Below are positions 26,691 through 35,050 of a stretch of 64,000 nt of DNA, piece by piece. A program made the translations under genes and the position numbers. Numbering within the stretch: position 1 is the stretch's first letter; each line of letters opens with the position of its first letter. A model generated the notes under the pieces. It worked only from the letters and a program-made list of their open reading frames with translations. It was not told the DNA's origin and ran no database searches. The stretch comes from Streptomyces sp. SPB162 (GTDB lineage: Bacteria; Actinomycetota; Actinomycetes; Streptomycetales; Streptomycetaceae). Location: assembly GCF_029504575.1 (NCBI RefSeq), contig NZ_JAQFII010000001.1, forward strand, positions 6,331,001 through 6,395,000. The letters run 5' to 3'.

Positions 26691-27596
26691 ATGAAGGACT
26701 GGGATTTGAGGAAGCTGCAGGTCCTCCGGGCGCTGCAGGAGGCGGGAACGGTCACCGCGACCGCCGCCGCGCTGCGGATGACACCCTCGGCCGTCTCGCA
26801 GCAGCTGTCCACGCTCTCCAAGCAGGCCGGCACCCCGGTGATCGAGGCACAGGGCCGGGGCGTCCGGCTGACCGGGGCCGCCCACGTCCTGCTGCGCCAC
26901 GCCGACGTCGTCTTCGCGCAGCTGGAGCGAGCGGGCGCCGAGCTGGAGGGCTACACGCGGGGCGAGGCGGGCGAGGTCCGGGTCGGCGCCATCGCCACCG
27001 CCATCACCCGGCTGGTCGTCCCCGCGTCCCGGCGGCTGCGCCAGGACTTCCCGCGCGTCACCCTGTCGATCCGCCAGGCCGAAGCGGCCGAGGTCTACGA
27101 GCAGCTGGCGGGCGGCGACGTAGACCTCGCCGTGACGCTGGCGGTACACGCGCCCTCGGCGCGCGACCCGCGCTTCCACCGGATCGCGCTGCTCGCCGAT
27201 CCGCTCGACGTGGCACTGCCGGTCGGCCACTCCTGGGCGGCGCGACCCGGCCTGCGGCTGGCGGACCTCGCCCAGGAACCGTGGATCTTCGGCAGCGGCG
27301 GCCCCTGGCGGGAGATCACACTCGCGGCCTGCGCCGACGCGGGCTTCGTCCCGGAGCAGGCGCACGCGGCGACCGACTGGTCGGCGATCCTCGCCATGGT
27401 CGCCGCGGACCTCGGTGTCGCGCTGGTGCCCCGGATGGCGACGGTGGGGGAGCGGCAGCACGTCACGATCCGCCCGCTGGACGCCGACCGGCCGCGCCGC
27501 CACGTAGTGGGTGTGGTCCGGAGCGGGTCCGAGGAGGGGCCGCTGCTGAGACGGGTGATCGGGGTGCTGCGTCAGGTCGCGGAGGCGTCCGGGTGA
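26691..27596 (+). CDS. LysR-family transcriptional regulator
   Basis: A 301-residue LysR-type regulator. The N-terminal winged helix is typical (LRKLQVLRALQEAGTVTATA, MTPSAVSQQLSTLSK), followed by the helical linker and a periplasmic-binding-protein-like effector domain (GEVRVGAIATA through ALVPRMA). It lies 94 bases upstream of allantoicase on the same strand. LysR proteins often act on adjacent genes, so nitrogen or purine-derived signals are possible, but in Streptomyces the known allantoin regulator (AllR) is IclR-type, so the link is not established. Confidence 0.94.
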   Translation: MKDWDLRKLQVLRALQEAGTVTATAAALRMTPSAVSQQLSTLSKQAGTPVIEAQGRGVRLTGAAHVLLRHADVVFAQLERAGAELEGYTRGEAGEVRVGAIATAITRLVVPASRRLRQDFPRVTLSIRQAEAAEVYEQLAGGDVDLAVTLAVHAPSARDPRFHRIALLADPLDVALPVGHSWAARPGLRLADLAQEPWIFGSGGPWREITLAACADAGFVPEQAHAATDWSAILAMVAADLGVALVPRMATVGERQHVTIRPLDADRPRRHVVGVVRSGSEEGPLLRRVIGVLRQVAEASG

Positions 27597-27618
27597 CCGG
27601 CGGCTGCGGGGAAGAACG

Positions 27619-27633
27619 TTCAGTTGAACTGAA
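27619..27633. promoter_or_regulatory. Palindrome upstream of allantoicase, candidate operator
   Basis: Perfect palindrome TTCAGTTGAACTGAA: two 7-base arms around a central G, 58 bases upstream of the allantoicase ATG. A short GAACGTTC palindrome overlaps its left edge. The symmetry suits a dimeric repressor such as the IclR-type AllR known to control allantoin genes in Streptomyces, or the LysR protein just upstream. No footprint evidence is available. Confidence 0.5.
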
Positions 27634-27690
27634 GGTATGGTTCATAAACTTTCGATGGACGTGAACGGTCACACGGCTCAGAGTAGAGAC

Positions 27691-28827
27691 ATGAAGACAT
27701 CTGAGACCCACTCCCCAGCACCTTCCTCCACCTCGTTCACCGGTGATGCGCGGCCGTTCGGTGGGGGTGATCCGTATGCGGATTACCGTCGTGCGGAGTT
27801 GTCGTTCACGGGTCTGGTGGATCTGGCGGATCGGCGGTTGGGTGCGGGGGTGATCGCGGCGAATGACGAGTTCTTCGCGGAGCGGGAGAATCTGCTGCTT
27901 CCGGAGCCGGCGCATTTCGATCCGGAGCACTTCGGGCACAAGGGCAAGATCATGGACGGGTGGGAGACGCGTCGCCGCCGGGGTGCGGGGACCGATGCGC
28001 CGCATCCGGTGGACTCCGATCACGACTGGGCCCTGATCCGGTTGGGTGTGCCGGGGGTGGTCCGGGGGGTCGTGGTGGACACCGCGCACTTTCGGGGCAA
28101 CTATCCGCAGTCGGTGTCGGTGGAGGCGACGGCGCACGCGCTGTCGGCGGCGCCGGAGGATCTGCTGGCGGATGGCGTGGAGTGGACGACGCTGGTGCCG
28201 CGGACGGCGGTGGGTGGTCATGCGGAGAACGGGTTCGCGGTGGACGTCGACAGGCGTTTCACGCATCTGCGGTTGAATCAGCACCCGGATGGGGGTGTGG
28301 CGCGGCTGCGGGTGTTTGGGGAGGTGGCGCCGGATCCGGGGTGGTTGGCAGAGTTGGGCACGTTCGACTTGGTGGCGTTGGAGAACGGTGGGACGGTGGA
28401 GGACGCGTCGGACCGGTTCTACTCCTCGCCGGTGAACACGATTGTGCCGGGTCGGTCGCGGAAGATGGATGACGGGTGGGAGACGCGTCGGCGCCGTGAC
28501 AAGGGCAATGACTGGGTGCGGTACCGGCTGGTGGCGCAGGGTGTGATCCGGGCGGTGGAGATCGACACCGCGTATTTGAAGGGGAACGCTGCGGGTTGGG
28601 CGGCGTTGTTCGTGCAGGACGAGGGTTCGGATGAGTGGACGCAGTTGCTGCCGCGCACGAAGCTGCAGCCGGACACGGTCCATCGTTTCCTGGTCAACCC
28701 GGTCCCCGCCACCCGGGTGCGGATCGACATCTTCCCCGACGGCGGCATCTCCCGGCTGCGCCTGCACGGGTCGTTGACCGCCCAGGGCGCCGCCCAACTC
28801 ATCACCCGCACCGAAGCCATCAGCTGA
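27691..28827 (+). CDS. alc: Allantoicase
   Basis: Allantoate amidinohydrolase, which splits allantoate into ureidoglycolate and urea in purine degradation. The protein has the two tandem allantoicase domains expected, each carrying the MDGWETRRRR signature (near residues 88 and 259). NDEFFAERENLL lies at the N-terminus and the C-terminal FPDGGISRLRLHG closes the second domain. 378 residues is close to normal. Start taken at the ATG at 27691; an ATG at 27637 would add 18 residues. From about 27740 to 28680 the codons often end in T or G (GGT, GAT, CGG, GTG), unlike neighbours, then return to the local C-rich style, suggesting transfer or recombination. Confidence 0.94.
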   Translation: MKTSETHSPAPSSTSFTGDARPFGGGDPYADYRRAELSFTGLVDLADRRLGAGVIAANDEFFAERENLLLPEPAHFDPEHFGHKGKIMDGWETRRRRGAGTDAPHPVDSDHDWALIRLGVPGVVRGVVVDTAHFRGNYPQSVSVEATAHALSAAPEDLLADGVEWTTLVPRTAVGGHAENGFAVDVDRRFTHLRLNQHPDGGVARLRVFGEVAPDPGWLAELGTFDLVALENGGTVEDASDRFYSSPVNTIVPGRSRKMDDGWETRRRRDKGNDWVRYRLVAQGVIRAVEIDTAYLKGNAAGWAALFVQDEGSDEWTQLLPRTKLQPDTVHRFLVNPVPATRVRIDIFPDGGISRLRLHGSLTAQGAAQLITRTEAIS

Positions 28828-28868
28828 CCGACGCGGCGGCCGTCACTTCCATGACGGCCGCCCCTTCG

Positions 28869-29282
28869 TCACTGCGCGCCGAAGAGCGTCAGCAGCTCGT
28901 CCTTGCCGAACATCCGGGCCGTGTCGATGGCGCTGGGCGTACCGGCCGCCGGATCGGCGCCACCTTCTACGAGAGCGCGGATGACCGCGTCCGCACCCTT
29001 GAAGACCGCTCCGGCCAGCGGGGTCTGGCCGCGGTCGTTGATCCGGTTGGGGTCGGCGCCGCGCTGCAACAGGGCGGCGACGGCGTCGGCATGCCCGTGG
29101 TAGGCGGCGAGCATGATCAGGGTGTCGCCCCGGTCGTTGGTGAGATTGGCGGGGACGCCGGCGTCCACGTACGCGGCGAGGGTCGCCGTGCCGCCTTCGC
29201 GGGCGAGGTCGAAGACCTGTCCGGCCAACTGCAGCACCTCGGGGTCGTGCGCGGGCTCGGTGTCGGGGTTCGCTTCCGTCAT
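28869..29282 (-). CDS. Ankyrin-repeat protein
   Basis: A 137-residue soluble protein made mostly of ankyrin repeats. Visible repeats include GDTLIMLAAYHGHADAVAAL, LQRGADPNRINDRGQTPLAG and VEGGADPAAGTPSAIDTA. Such small ankyrin proteins mediate protein contacts. Nothing shows the partner. In several bacteria a similar protein is encoded next to catalase, but no catalase is present here. It is convergent with allantoicase (41 bases apart). Confidence 0.93.
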   Translation of the reverse strand: MTEANPDTEPAHDPEVLQLAGQVFDLAREGGTATLAAYVDAGVPANLTNDRGDTLIMLAAYHGHADAVAALLQRGADPNRINDRGQTPLAGAVFKGADAVIRALVEGGADPAAGTPSAIDTARMFGKDELLTLFGAQ

Positions 29283-29550
29283 GCGAACACCCTACGTGTC
29301 GATCACCGCACAGGGCCTGTCATGGAACGCCGCGACTTCCGGACGATTCGCGACCTTCCCGCGCCGTCGGCGAGCCGCGGCCCAGCCCGCTCAGGACCGT
29401 CCCCGACAGTCGACCTCCTGACCGATTTGCGGGGGCTTTGCCCAACCCTGACCCAGGCAGGGCCTGTTCAGCGCGGCCGTAACCCTGTTCCATGGTCATC
29501 AGACGGCCACCTGTTCCCCGGCGGCCCCCGCGTGACTGGATGAGGTGGCC

Positions 29551-31605
29551 TTGGCTACGACCGTGCGACGTATCGCTGTGACCATCCCGGCTGCCCCCAT
29601 CGGCCCCGAGAACCCGCTGCCCGCGCTGCGCGCCCTCGACGAGGTGCACCGGCTCGACCCGCGCGAACGCGCCGGGCTCCCGGCCGACATGGCACGCCAG
29701 GTCGGTTACGCGCCGCTGCACTCCGTCCTGCCGGTACAGCTCCGCGACGGGTACGGCCGCGAACGCGCCCCCGCCGACTTCGAGGCCGTCGTCATCGAGA
29801 ACGACCGGGTACGCGCCACCGTCCTGCCCGGTCTCGGTGGGCGGCTGCACTCGCTGGTGCACAAGGCCACCGGCCGTGAGCTGCTCTACCGCAACCCCGT
29901 CGTCCAGCCGGCCGACTTCGGGCTGGCCGGCGCGTGGTTCTCCGGCGGCGTGGAGTGGAACCTCGGAGCGACCGGGCACACCACCCTCACCTGCGCGCCC
30001 TTGCACGCCGCCCGTCTGCCCGCCCCCGACGGCGGCGAGATGCTGCGGCTGTGGGAGTGGGAGCGGTTGCGCGACCTGCCCTTCCAGATCGACATGTGGC
30101 TGCCGGAGCACTCCGACTTCCTCTACGTGGGCGTCAGGATCCGCAACCCACACCACCGCACGGTGCCGGTCTACTGGTGGTCCAACATCGCCGTCCCGGA
30201 GACCGACGGCACCCGCGTGCTCGCCCCCGCCGACGAGGCGTGGCACTTCGGCTACGCCCGCTCGCTGCGCCGCGTACCGGTGCCCGAGTGGGACGGCACG
30301 GACGTCACGTACCCGACCCGGTCGGAACACGCGGCCGACTACTTCTACGAACTAGGGGACGGCGACCGCCGCTGGGTCACCGCCCTCGACGGGAGCGGGC
30401 AGGGGCTCGTCCAGACCTCGACCGACCGGCTGCGCGGCCGCAAGCTCTTCCTCTGGGGCAACGGGCGTGGCGGCCGCCGTTGGCAACAGTGGCTCACGGA
30501 ACCGGGCACCGGCGGCTACCTGGAGATCCAGGCGGGCCTGGCCCGTACCCAGCTGGAGCACGTCCCGATGGAGGCGGGCGCGGAGTTCTCCTGGCTGGAG
30601 GCCTACGGTCCGCTCGACGCCGACCCGGCCGCCGTCCACGGCGACGACTGGGGCGCCGCCCGCGCCGCGGTCGAGACCCGGCTGGAGAGCGTCCTGCCGC
30701 GCGCGGACGTCGACGCGGCCTACGCCGCCTGGCTACCGCACGCGGACACCGAGCCGAAGGACGTCATCGCCACCGGCTCGGGCTGGGGAGCGCTCGAGGT
30801 CGAGCGCGCCCGCTTCGAACTGCCGGGCACGCCGTTCGATCCCGCGACCCTGGGCGGGCAGCAGAAGCCCTGGCTGGAGCTGCTGGTCGCGGGCATGTTC
30901 CCGAGGCCGGTGGAGGATGCCCCGCCCGGCCCCGCGCTCGTGGCACCGGAGTGGCGGGAGCTCCTGGAAGCCGCGGACACGTACACCGGGAACGAGTGGT
31001 ACCGGGACTACTTCCTCGGCGTCGCCCAGTGGCACGCGGGCGACCGCGCCCAGGCCATCAGGAGCTGGGAGCGCTCCGCCGGGCAGCACGAGACCTGGCC
31101 CGTGCTGCGCTGTCTGGCCGTGGCCGACCAGGAGGAGGGCCACCTCGAACGGGCCGCCGACCGCTTCCTGGTCGCCTCCGACATCGCGCACTACGAGGTG
31201 CTCGACGACGACGCCTGGTGGTCGGCCTCGGCCGGGCTCGCCCGGGAGGCGATCACCGCGCTCCTCGCGGTGGGCCGCGCCGACGACGCCGCCTTCGTCC
31301 TGGACGAACACGTGCCGGGCCACGCCGGACGCGGCCGGTTCCGGCTGCTGCGGGCGCAGGTGCTGCTCGCGCGGGGCGACGCGCCGGCCGCGCGGGCGAT
31401 CTTCGACGCCGGGTTCGTCGTCGACGACCTCCGTGAGGCCGAGGAGTCGCTCAGCGACACGTGGTACGCCATCGCGGAGCGGCTGATCGCCGGCGACGGC
31501 CCGGTGACCGCCGACGTCCGACGGCGGGCCCGCGCCGAGCACCCGCTGCCGGAGGCGTACGACTACCGGATGCGTCCGGCGGAGGAACCGCCGAACGGAA
31601 CGTGA
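29551..31605 (+). CDS. DUF5107-domain protein with TPR-like C-terminus
   Basis: A 684-residue protein. The N-terminal two thirds form a galactose-mutarotase-like/DUF5107 region (VLPGLGGRLHSLVHKATGRE, FSGGVEWNLGATGH, VPVYWWSNIAVPETDG). The C-terminal third is helical and TPR-like (WHAGDRAQAIRSWERSA, HLERAADRFLVASD). The family is linked to carbohydrate metabolism, but no activity is firmly established. I chose the TTG at 29551 (MATTVRR) because a GAGGTGG site lies at the right distance; a GTG at 29545 lacks a separate site. It ends one base before the convergent reductase gene. Confidence 0.82.
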   Translation: MATTVRRIAVTIPAAPIGPENPLPALRALDEVHRLDPRERAGLPADMARQVGYAPLHSVLPVQLRDGYGRERAPADFEAVVIENDRVRATVLPGLGGRLHSLVHKATGRELLYRNPVVQPADFGLAGAWFSGGVEWNLGATGHTTLTCAPLHAARLPAPDGGEMLRLWEWERLRDLPFQIDMWLPEHSDFLYVGVRIRNPHHRTVPVYWWSNIAVPETDGTRVLAPADEAWHFGYARSLRRVPVPEWDGTDVTYPTRSEHAADYFYELGDGDRRWVTALDGSGQGLVQTSTDRLRGRKLFLWGNGRGGRRWQQWLTEPGTGGYLEIQAGLARTQLEHVPMEAGAEFSWLEAYGPLDADPAAVHGDDWGAARAAVETRLESVLPRADVDAAYAAWLPHADTEPKDVIATGSGWGALEVERARFELPGTPFDPATLGGQQKPWLELLVAGMFPRPVEDAPPGPALVAPEWRELLEAADTYTGNEWYRDYFLGVAQWHAGDRAQAIRSWERSAGQHETWPVLRCLAVADQEEGHLERAADRFLVASDIAHYEVLDDDAWWSASAGLAREAITALLAVGRADDAAFVLDEHVPGHAGRGRFRLLRAQVLLARGDAPAARAIFDAGFVVDDLREAEESLSDTWYAIAERLIAGDGPVTADVRRRARAEHPLPEAYDYRMRPAEEPPNGT

Positions 31606-31606
31606 G

Positions 31607-32614
31607 TCACATCCGCGCGTAGGAGTCGATGAGGGCCGTCAGTTCGGGGATCGTGAACTCACCCGGGCGGCGGCCCTCGCGGGCGCAGGCGTTGGCGGTC
31701 TGCTGGAGCACGGCGTTCACCGGGGTGTCGATGCCGTGCGTCCGGCCGAGCAGCACGATCTCCCCGTTGAGGTAGTCGGCCTCGATCGAGCCGGTGCCCC
31801 GCGTGAGGCTCTGCCACGAGGAACCGCCGCCGCGGGTCACCCCGTTGAGGGGCCGCAGTTGGACGCGGTCGCCCCGGGCGACCGTCTGCTCGGCTTCGCC
31901 CGCCCGGTCGACACCGGCCGCGTCCAGGACCGCCTCGCCCTCCGCGACAGCGCGGCGCAGCACGTCGCGGGCATCGTCCCCGTCGAGCGGACCGCAGGTG
32001 GCCTCCAGCGCGTTGCCGAGGTTCTTGAGCAGCTTGCCGTACTTCCAGCGCATCACATCGACCGGGGTGGGCGCGTCGAAGCCCGACTCCTCGAGGTCCG
32101 CGGCGATCCGCTCCGCCAACGCATCACTCCCCGACGGGAAGCGCCCGATGTGCAGGATGCCGGTCAGCGGCGTGCACGGCGCCTCGATCGACCCGGGTTC
32201 CAGGTAGCTGGCCGGCAGCCAGACACACATGCCGTACACCCGGCGGAACCGCCGCAGCGCGAGCCGCTCGCCCGCGACCCCGTTCTGCGCGCACACCACC
32301 GGCAGCCGCTCACCTGCCGTACCTCCGCCCGCGACCGGCCGCCCCGCCCACGCGTCCAGCGCCGCGACGCTGTCCTGCGTCTTCACGGCGACGACGAGGA
32401 CGTCGTCCGCACGCAGTTCGAGGGCCTCCGGCCCGTCGACGACGGGCACGGGCAGCTTGAGCGACCCGGCCGGCAGCGTCAGCCGCAACCCGCCGGCCCG
32501 CAGCGCCTCGTAATGCGCACCGCGCGCGACGAGCACGACCTCGCGCCCGCTGTCGAAGAGCCTGCCGCCGATGGTCCCGCCGATCGCGCCGGCGCCGATG
32601 ATGATGTATCGCAC
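31607..32614 (-). CDS. 2-dehydropantoate 2-reductase-like oxidoreductase
   Basis: Ketopantoate reductase family enzyme (NADPH-dependent). The N-terminal dinucleotide-binding motif is IIIGAGAIGGTIGGRL. The catalytic Lys is expected in KYGKLLKNLGNALEA, with the Asn of that segment, and the C-terminal Ser/Glu region is SWQSLTRGTGSIEADYLNGE. 335 residues, GTG start at 32614 (VRYIIIGAG). It may supply pantoate, but paralogues of unknown substrate are common in actinomycetes, so a dedicated role in CoA synthesis is uncertain. No panB or panC is nearby. Confidence 0.88.
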   Translation of the reverse strand: MRYIIIGAGAIGGTIGGRLFDSGREVVLVARGAHYEALRAGGLRLTLPAGSLKLPVPVVDGPEALELRADDVLVVAVKTQDSVAALDAWAGRPVAGGGTAGERLPVVCAQNGVAGERLALRRFRRVYGMCVWLPASYLEPGSIEAPCTPLTGILHIGRFPSGSDALAERIAADLEESGFDAPTPVDVMRWKYGKLLKNLGNALEATCGPLDGDDARDVLRRAVAEGEAVLDAAGVDRAGEAEQTVARGDRVQLRPLNGVTRGGGSSWQSLTRGTGSIEADYLNGEIVLLGRTHGIDTPVNAVLQQTANACAREGRRPGEFTIPELTALIDSYARM

Positions 32615-32754
32615 GCTCCGAGACTGGCACACACGTCGACCCTCCCGCCGGCGCCGCCGGAAATCACTGGCCCAGCGGCGCCCTGGCGGCGACAGTGGTC
32701 GCCAGGAGCCCGCGTTCGCGGGTTTCTCGACGTACGACGGGGGAGGGCTGCCGC

Positions 32755-33822
32755 ATGTCCACGCTGCGTGTGAGCGCCGAGCGGTTGACGATCCACGAGC
32801 ACCCGAACGCGGACGCGCTGGAGCTGGCCCAGGTGGGGCTCTACCGGGCGGTCGTGGCGAAGGGCGCCTACCGGACGGGTGAGTTCGCGCTCTACATACC
32901 CGAGCAGGCCGTCCTGCCGGAGGAGCTCATCACGGAGCTGGGGCTGACCGGGCGGCTCGCCGGGTCGGCCGCGAACCGGGTGCGGGCGGTACGGCTGCGC
33001 GGTGAGCTCTCCCAGGGCATCGTGTGCCGGCCGACGTCACTCGCGGGCACGGACCTGGAGCGTGCCGCGGCGGATGAGGAGGACTTCGCGGAGCGCCTCG
33101 GCATCGTGAAGTGGGTGCCGCCGATCCCGGTGTCGATGAGCGGTGACGTGGAGGCCGCGCCCGATCTCCTGCCGTGGACCGACATCGAGAACCTCAAGCG
33201 CTACCCCGACATCTTCGCGCCCGGCGACCCGGTGGTGATCACGGAGAAGCTGCACGGCACCGCCTGCTGCCTCAGCTACTTCGCGGACACCGGCGGAATC
33301 CAGGTCACGTCCAAGGGCCTCGGGTCACAGCGGCTGGCCCTGCGGGAATCGGACGGCAACCTGTACTGGCGCGCCGTGCGCGGCCATGGCCTGCCCGCGG
33401 TCGCCGCCCGGCTGGCGGAGAAGCTCGGCGCGTCGCGGATCGGCGTCTTCGGCGAGGTCTACGGTGCCGGTGTGCAGGACCTCGGATACGGGGAGGACGG
33501 CCGGCACGACGTGCCCGCCTACGCGGCCTTCGACGTGTCGGCCGAGATCGACGGCCAGGTGCGCTGGCTCGACCCGCACGACCTGCTGGAGGGTGAACTG
33601 CCGCTGGTCCCGGTCCTGTTCAGCGGTTCCTTCGACCTGGACACGGCGCTGGAGCTGGCCCAGGGCGCGGAGACCGTGTCGGGACGCGGACTGCACGTGC
33701 GTGAAGGCGTCGTCGTGCGGACCACCGCCGACCTCTACAGCCCGGTGCTCGGCGGCCGGGCCATCGCCAAGGTCGTCAGTGACGCCTATCTGACGCGCAA
33801 GGGCGGCACCGAGTACGAGTAA
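32755..33822 (+). CDS. RNA ligase, DRB0094 (Rnl5) family
   Basis: ATP-dependent polynucleotide ligase of the family founded by Deinococcus radiodurans DRB0094, which seals nicks with a 3'-OH RNA end. The N-terminal ~120 residues form the family's OB-like module (STLRVSAERLTIHEHPNADA). The nucleotidyltransferase core has motif I EKLHGTACC (Lys165), motif III IGVFGEVYG, motif IV EGVVVR and motif V IAKVVSDAYL. 355 residues. The ATG at 32755 has a GGGAGGG site seven bases upstream. It is an orphan here, with no kinase-phosphatase or RtcB next to it, although a HAD polynucleotide phosphatase-like gene lies 20 kb away. Confidence 0.93.
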   Translation: MSTLRVSAERLTIHEHPNADALELAQVGLYRAVVAKGAYRTGEFALYIPEQAVLPEELITELGLTGRLAGSAANRVRAVRLRGELSQGIVCRPTSLAGTDLERAAADEEDFAERLGIVKWVPPIPVSMSGDVEAAPDLLPWTDIENLKRYPDIFAPGDPVVITEKLHGTACCLSYFADTGGIQVTSKGLGSQRLALRESDGNLYWRAVRGHGLPAVAARLAEKLGASRIGVFGEVYGAGVQDLGYGEDGRHDVPAYAAFDVSAEIDGQVRWLDPHDLLEGELPLVPVLFSGSFDLDTALELAQGAETVSGRGLHVREGVVVRTTADLYSPVLGGRAIAKVVSDAYLTRKGGTEYE

Positions 33823-33855
33823 GGGTCCGTCCCGGCTCCGCGCCCGGCACGCTCG

Positions 33856-34458
33856 TCAACCGTCCAGCCGGGCGCGGAGCCGGCGCTTCGCGTCCGGCCA
33901 CTCGTCCGCGAGGAGCGAGAAGAAGACGCTGTCGCGCCAGGTGACGCCGTCCGACCGCAGCCGGTGGCGGCGCCAGACGCCTTCGCGCTGCGCACCCAGC
34001 CGCAGGATCGCCTCCTGGGAGCGGGTGTTGAGCAGGTCCGTCTTCCACATGATGCGGCCCATGCCCAGCTCCTCGTAGGCGTAGGTCATCAGGAGCAGCT
34101 TCGTCTCGGTGTTGACCGGGCTGCGCCAGTGCGCGCGGCCGTACCAGGTCCAGCCGATCTCGAGCCGCTCGTCGACGGTGCTCACATCGTGGAACGTGGT
34201 CCAGCCGATCGCCCGGCCGCTGCCGAGCTCGATCACGGCGAAGGCGACGCCACCCGCCTCCCGGCCCTCCGCGCAGACGGTGACCGCGAGGTCACGCAGC
34301 TCCTCCTCCGTGCGCGGTGGCTCGACGGGCAGCCAGCGCCACACCTCCTCGTCACCGCCTCCGGCGGCGAACAGATCCGGCACATGTTCCGGGCCGAGCG
34401 GTTCGAGCCGGACGAAACGGCCGGTCAGGACGGTGGGGGCGGGAGATGCGGCAACCAT
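33856..34458 (-). CDS. GNAT N-acetyltransferase, RimJ/RimL type
   Basis: A 200-residue acetyltransferase of the RimJ/RimL group, which acetylate protein N-termini or small amines. Markers are LTGRFVRLEPLGPEHVPDLF at the N-terminus, IGWTTFHDVS and EIGWTWYGRAHWRSPVNTE in the core, and NTRSQEAILRLGAQREGVWR at the C-terminus. Start at the ATG at 34458; the longer frame would run through the opposite-strand gene. Convergent with the RNA ligase gene (33 bases). Confidence 0.92.
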   Translation of the reverse strand: MVAASPAPTVLTGRFVRLEPLGPEHVPDLFAAGGGDEEVWRWLPVEPPRTEEELRDLAVTVCAEGREAGGVAFAVIELGSGRAIGWTTFHDVSTVDERLEIGWTWYGRAHWRSPVNTETKLLLMTYAYEELGMGRIMWKTDLLNTRSQEAILRLGAQREGVWRRHRLRSDGVTWRDSVFFSLLADEWPDAKRRLRARLDG

Positions 34459-34575
34459 GTGCGCACCGTAACCGCAGCCAGCCGGGTCCGGCCAACCGGT
34501 TTTGGATGCCGGATTGCATGTTCCGCCGCCGGGCGGGGTACGCGGGACTTTCAGCCGCCGAAAGGACTCGTAGCC

Positions 34576-35022
34576 ATGACCGACATCCATTCCAATGGCG
34601 CCCTGCCCCCGGCGCAGCAAGCGCTCCACGACATCGCCAAGGGGGGTGAGAATGTGATCGCGCTGAGTACCCTCGCCCTCAGTGACGTGCTGCTTCCCGT
34701 CCCGCCCGGACCCGAGGAACACGACGCGCAGGACCCCGCGGAGCCGCACGGCATCCAGCTGCCGGTGTACGAGCAGGAGGACGGGGTCAAGCTGGTGCCG
34801 GTGTTCACCTCCGAGGAGCGGATGGCCCAGGCACTGCCGGGTACGCAGCGCTACCGGCTGGTGCCACTTTCCGCCCTCACCGGCAGCTGGCCGTCCGACG
34901 AACTCACCCTCGCCATCGACACCGGCTCGCCGGACGCGCTGAGCATCGCGGGGCCCGGGGTGCGGGCGCTGGCCGCCCTGTCGGGCTCGGGGCCCGCCGC
35001 GGATCCGGGGCCGGCTTCCTGA
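34576..35022 (+). CDS. SseB-like protein
   Basis: A 148-residue soluble protein with an SseB N-terminal-type domain. The core reads QQALHDIAKGGENVIALSTL, LPVYEQEDGVKLVPVFTSEE and YRLVPLSALTGSWPSDELTL, then a Ser/Ala/Gly/Pro-rich tail. Similar small proteins are common in Streptomyces without a known role. The ATG at 34576 is preceded by GAAAGGA. It is convergent with the PAP2-DAGK gene (28 bases). Confidence 0.8.
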   Translation: MTDIHSNGALPPAQQALHDIAKGGENVIALSTLALSDVLLPVPPGPEEHDAQDPAEPHGIQLPVYEQEDGVKLVPVFTSEERMAQALPGTQRYRLVPLSALTGSWPSDELTLAIDTGSPDALSIAGPGVRALAALSGSGPAADPGPAS

Positions 35023-35050
35023 CGCGCTGGAAAACCGGCCCCGCCGGCGC

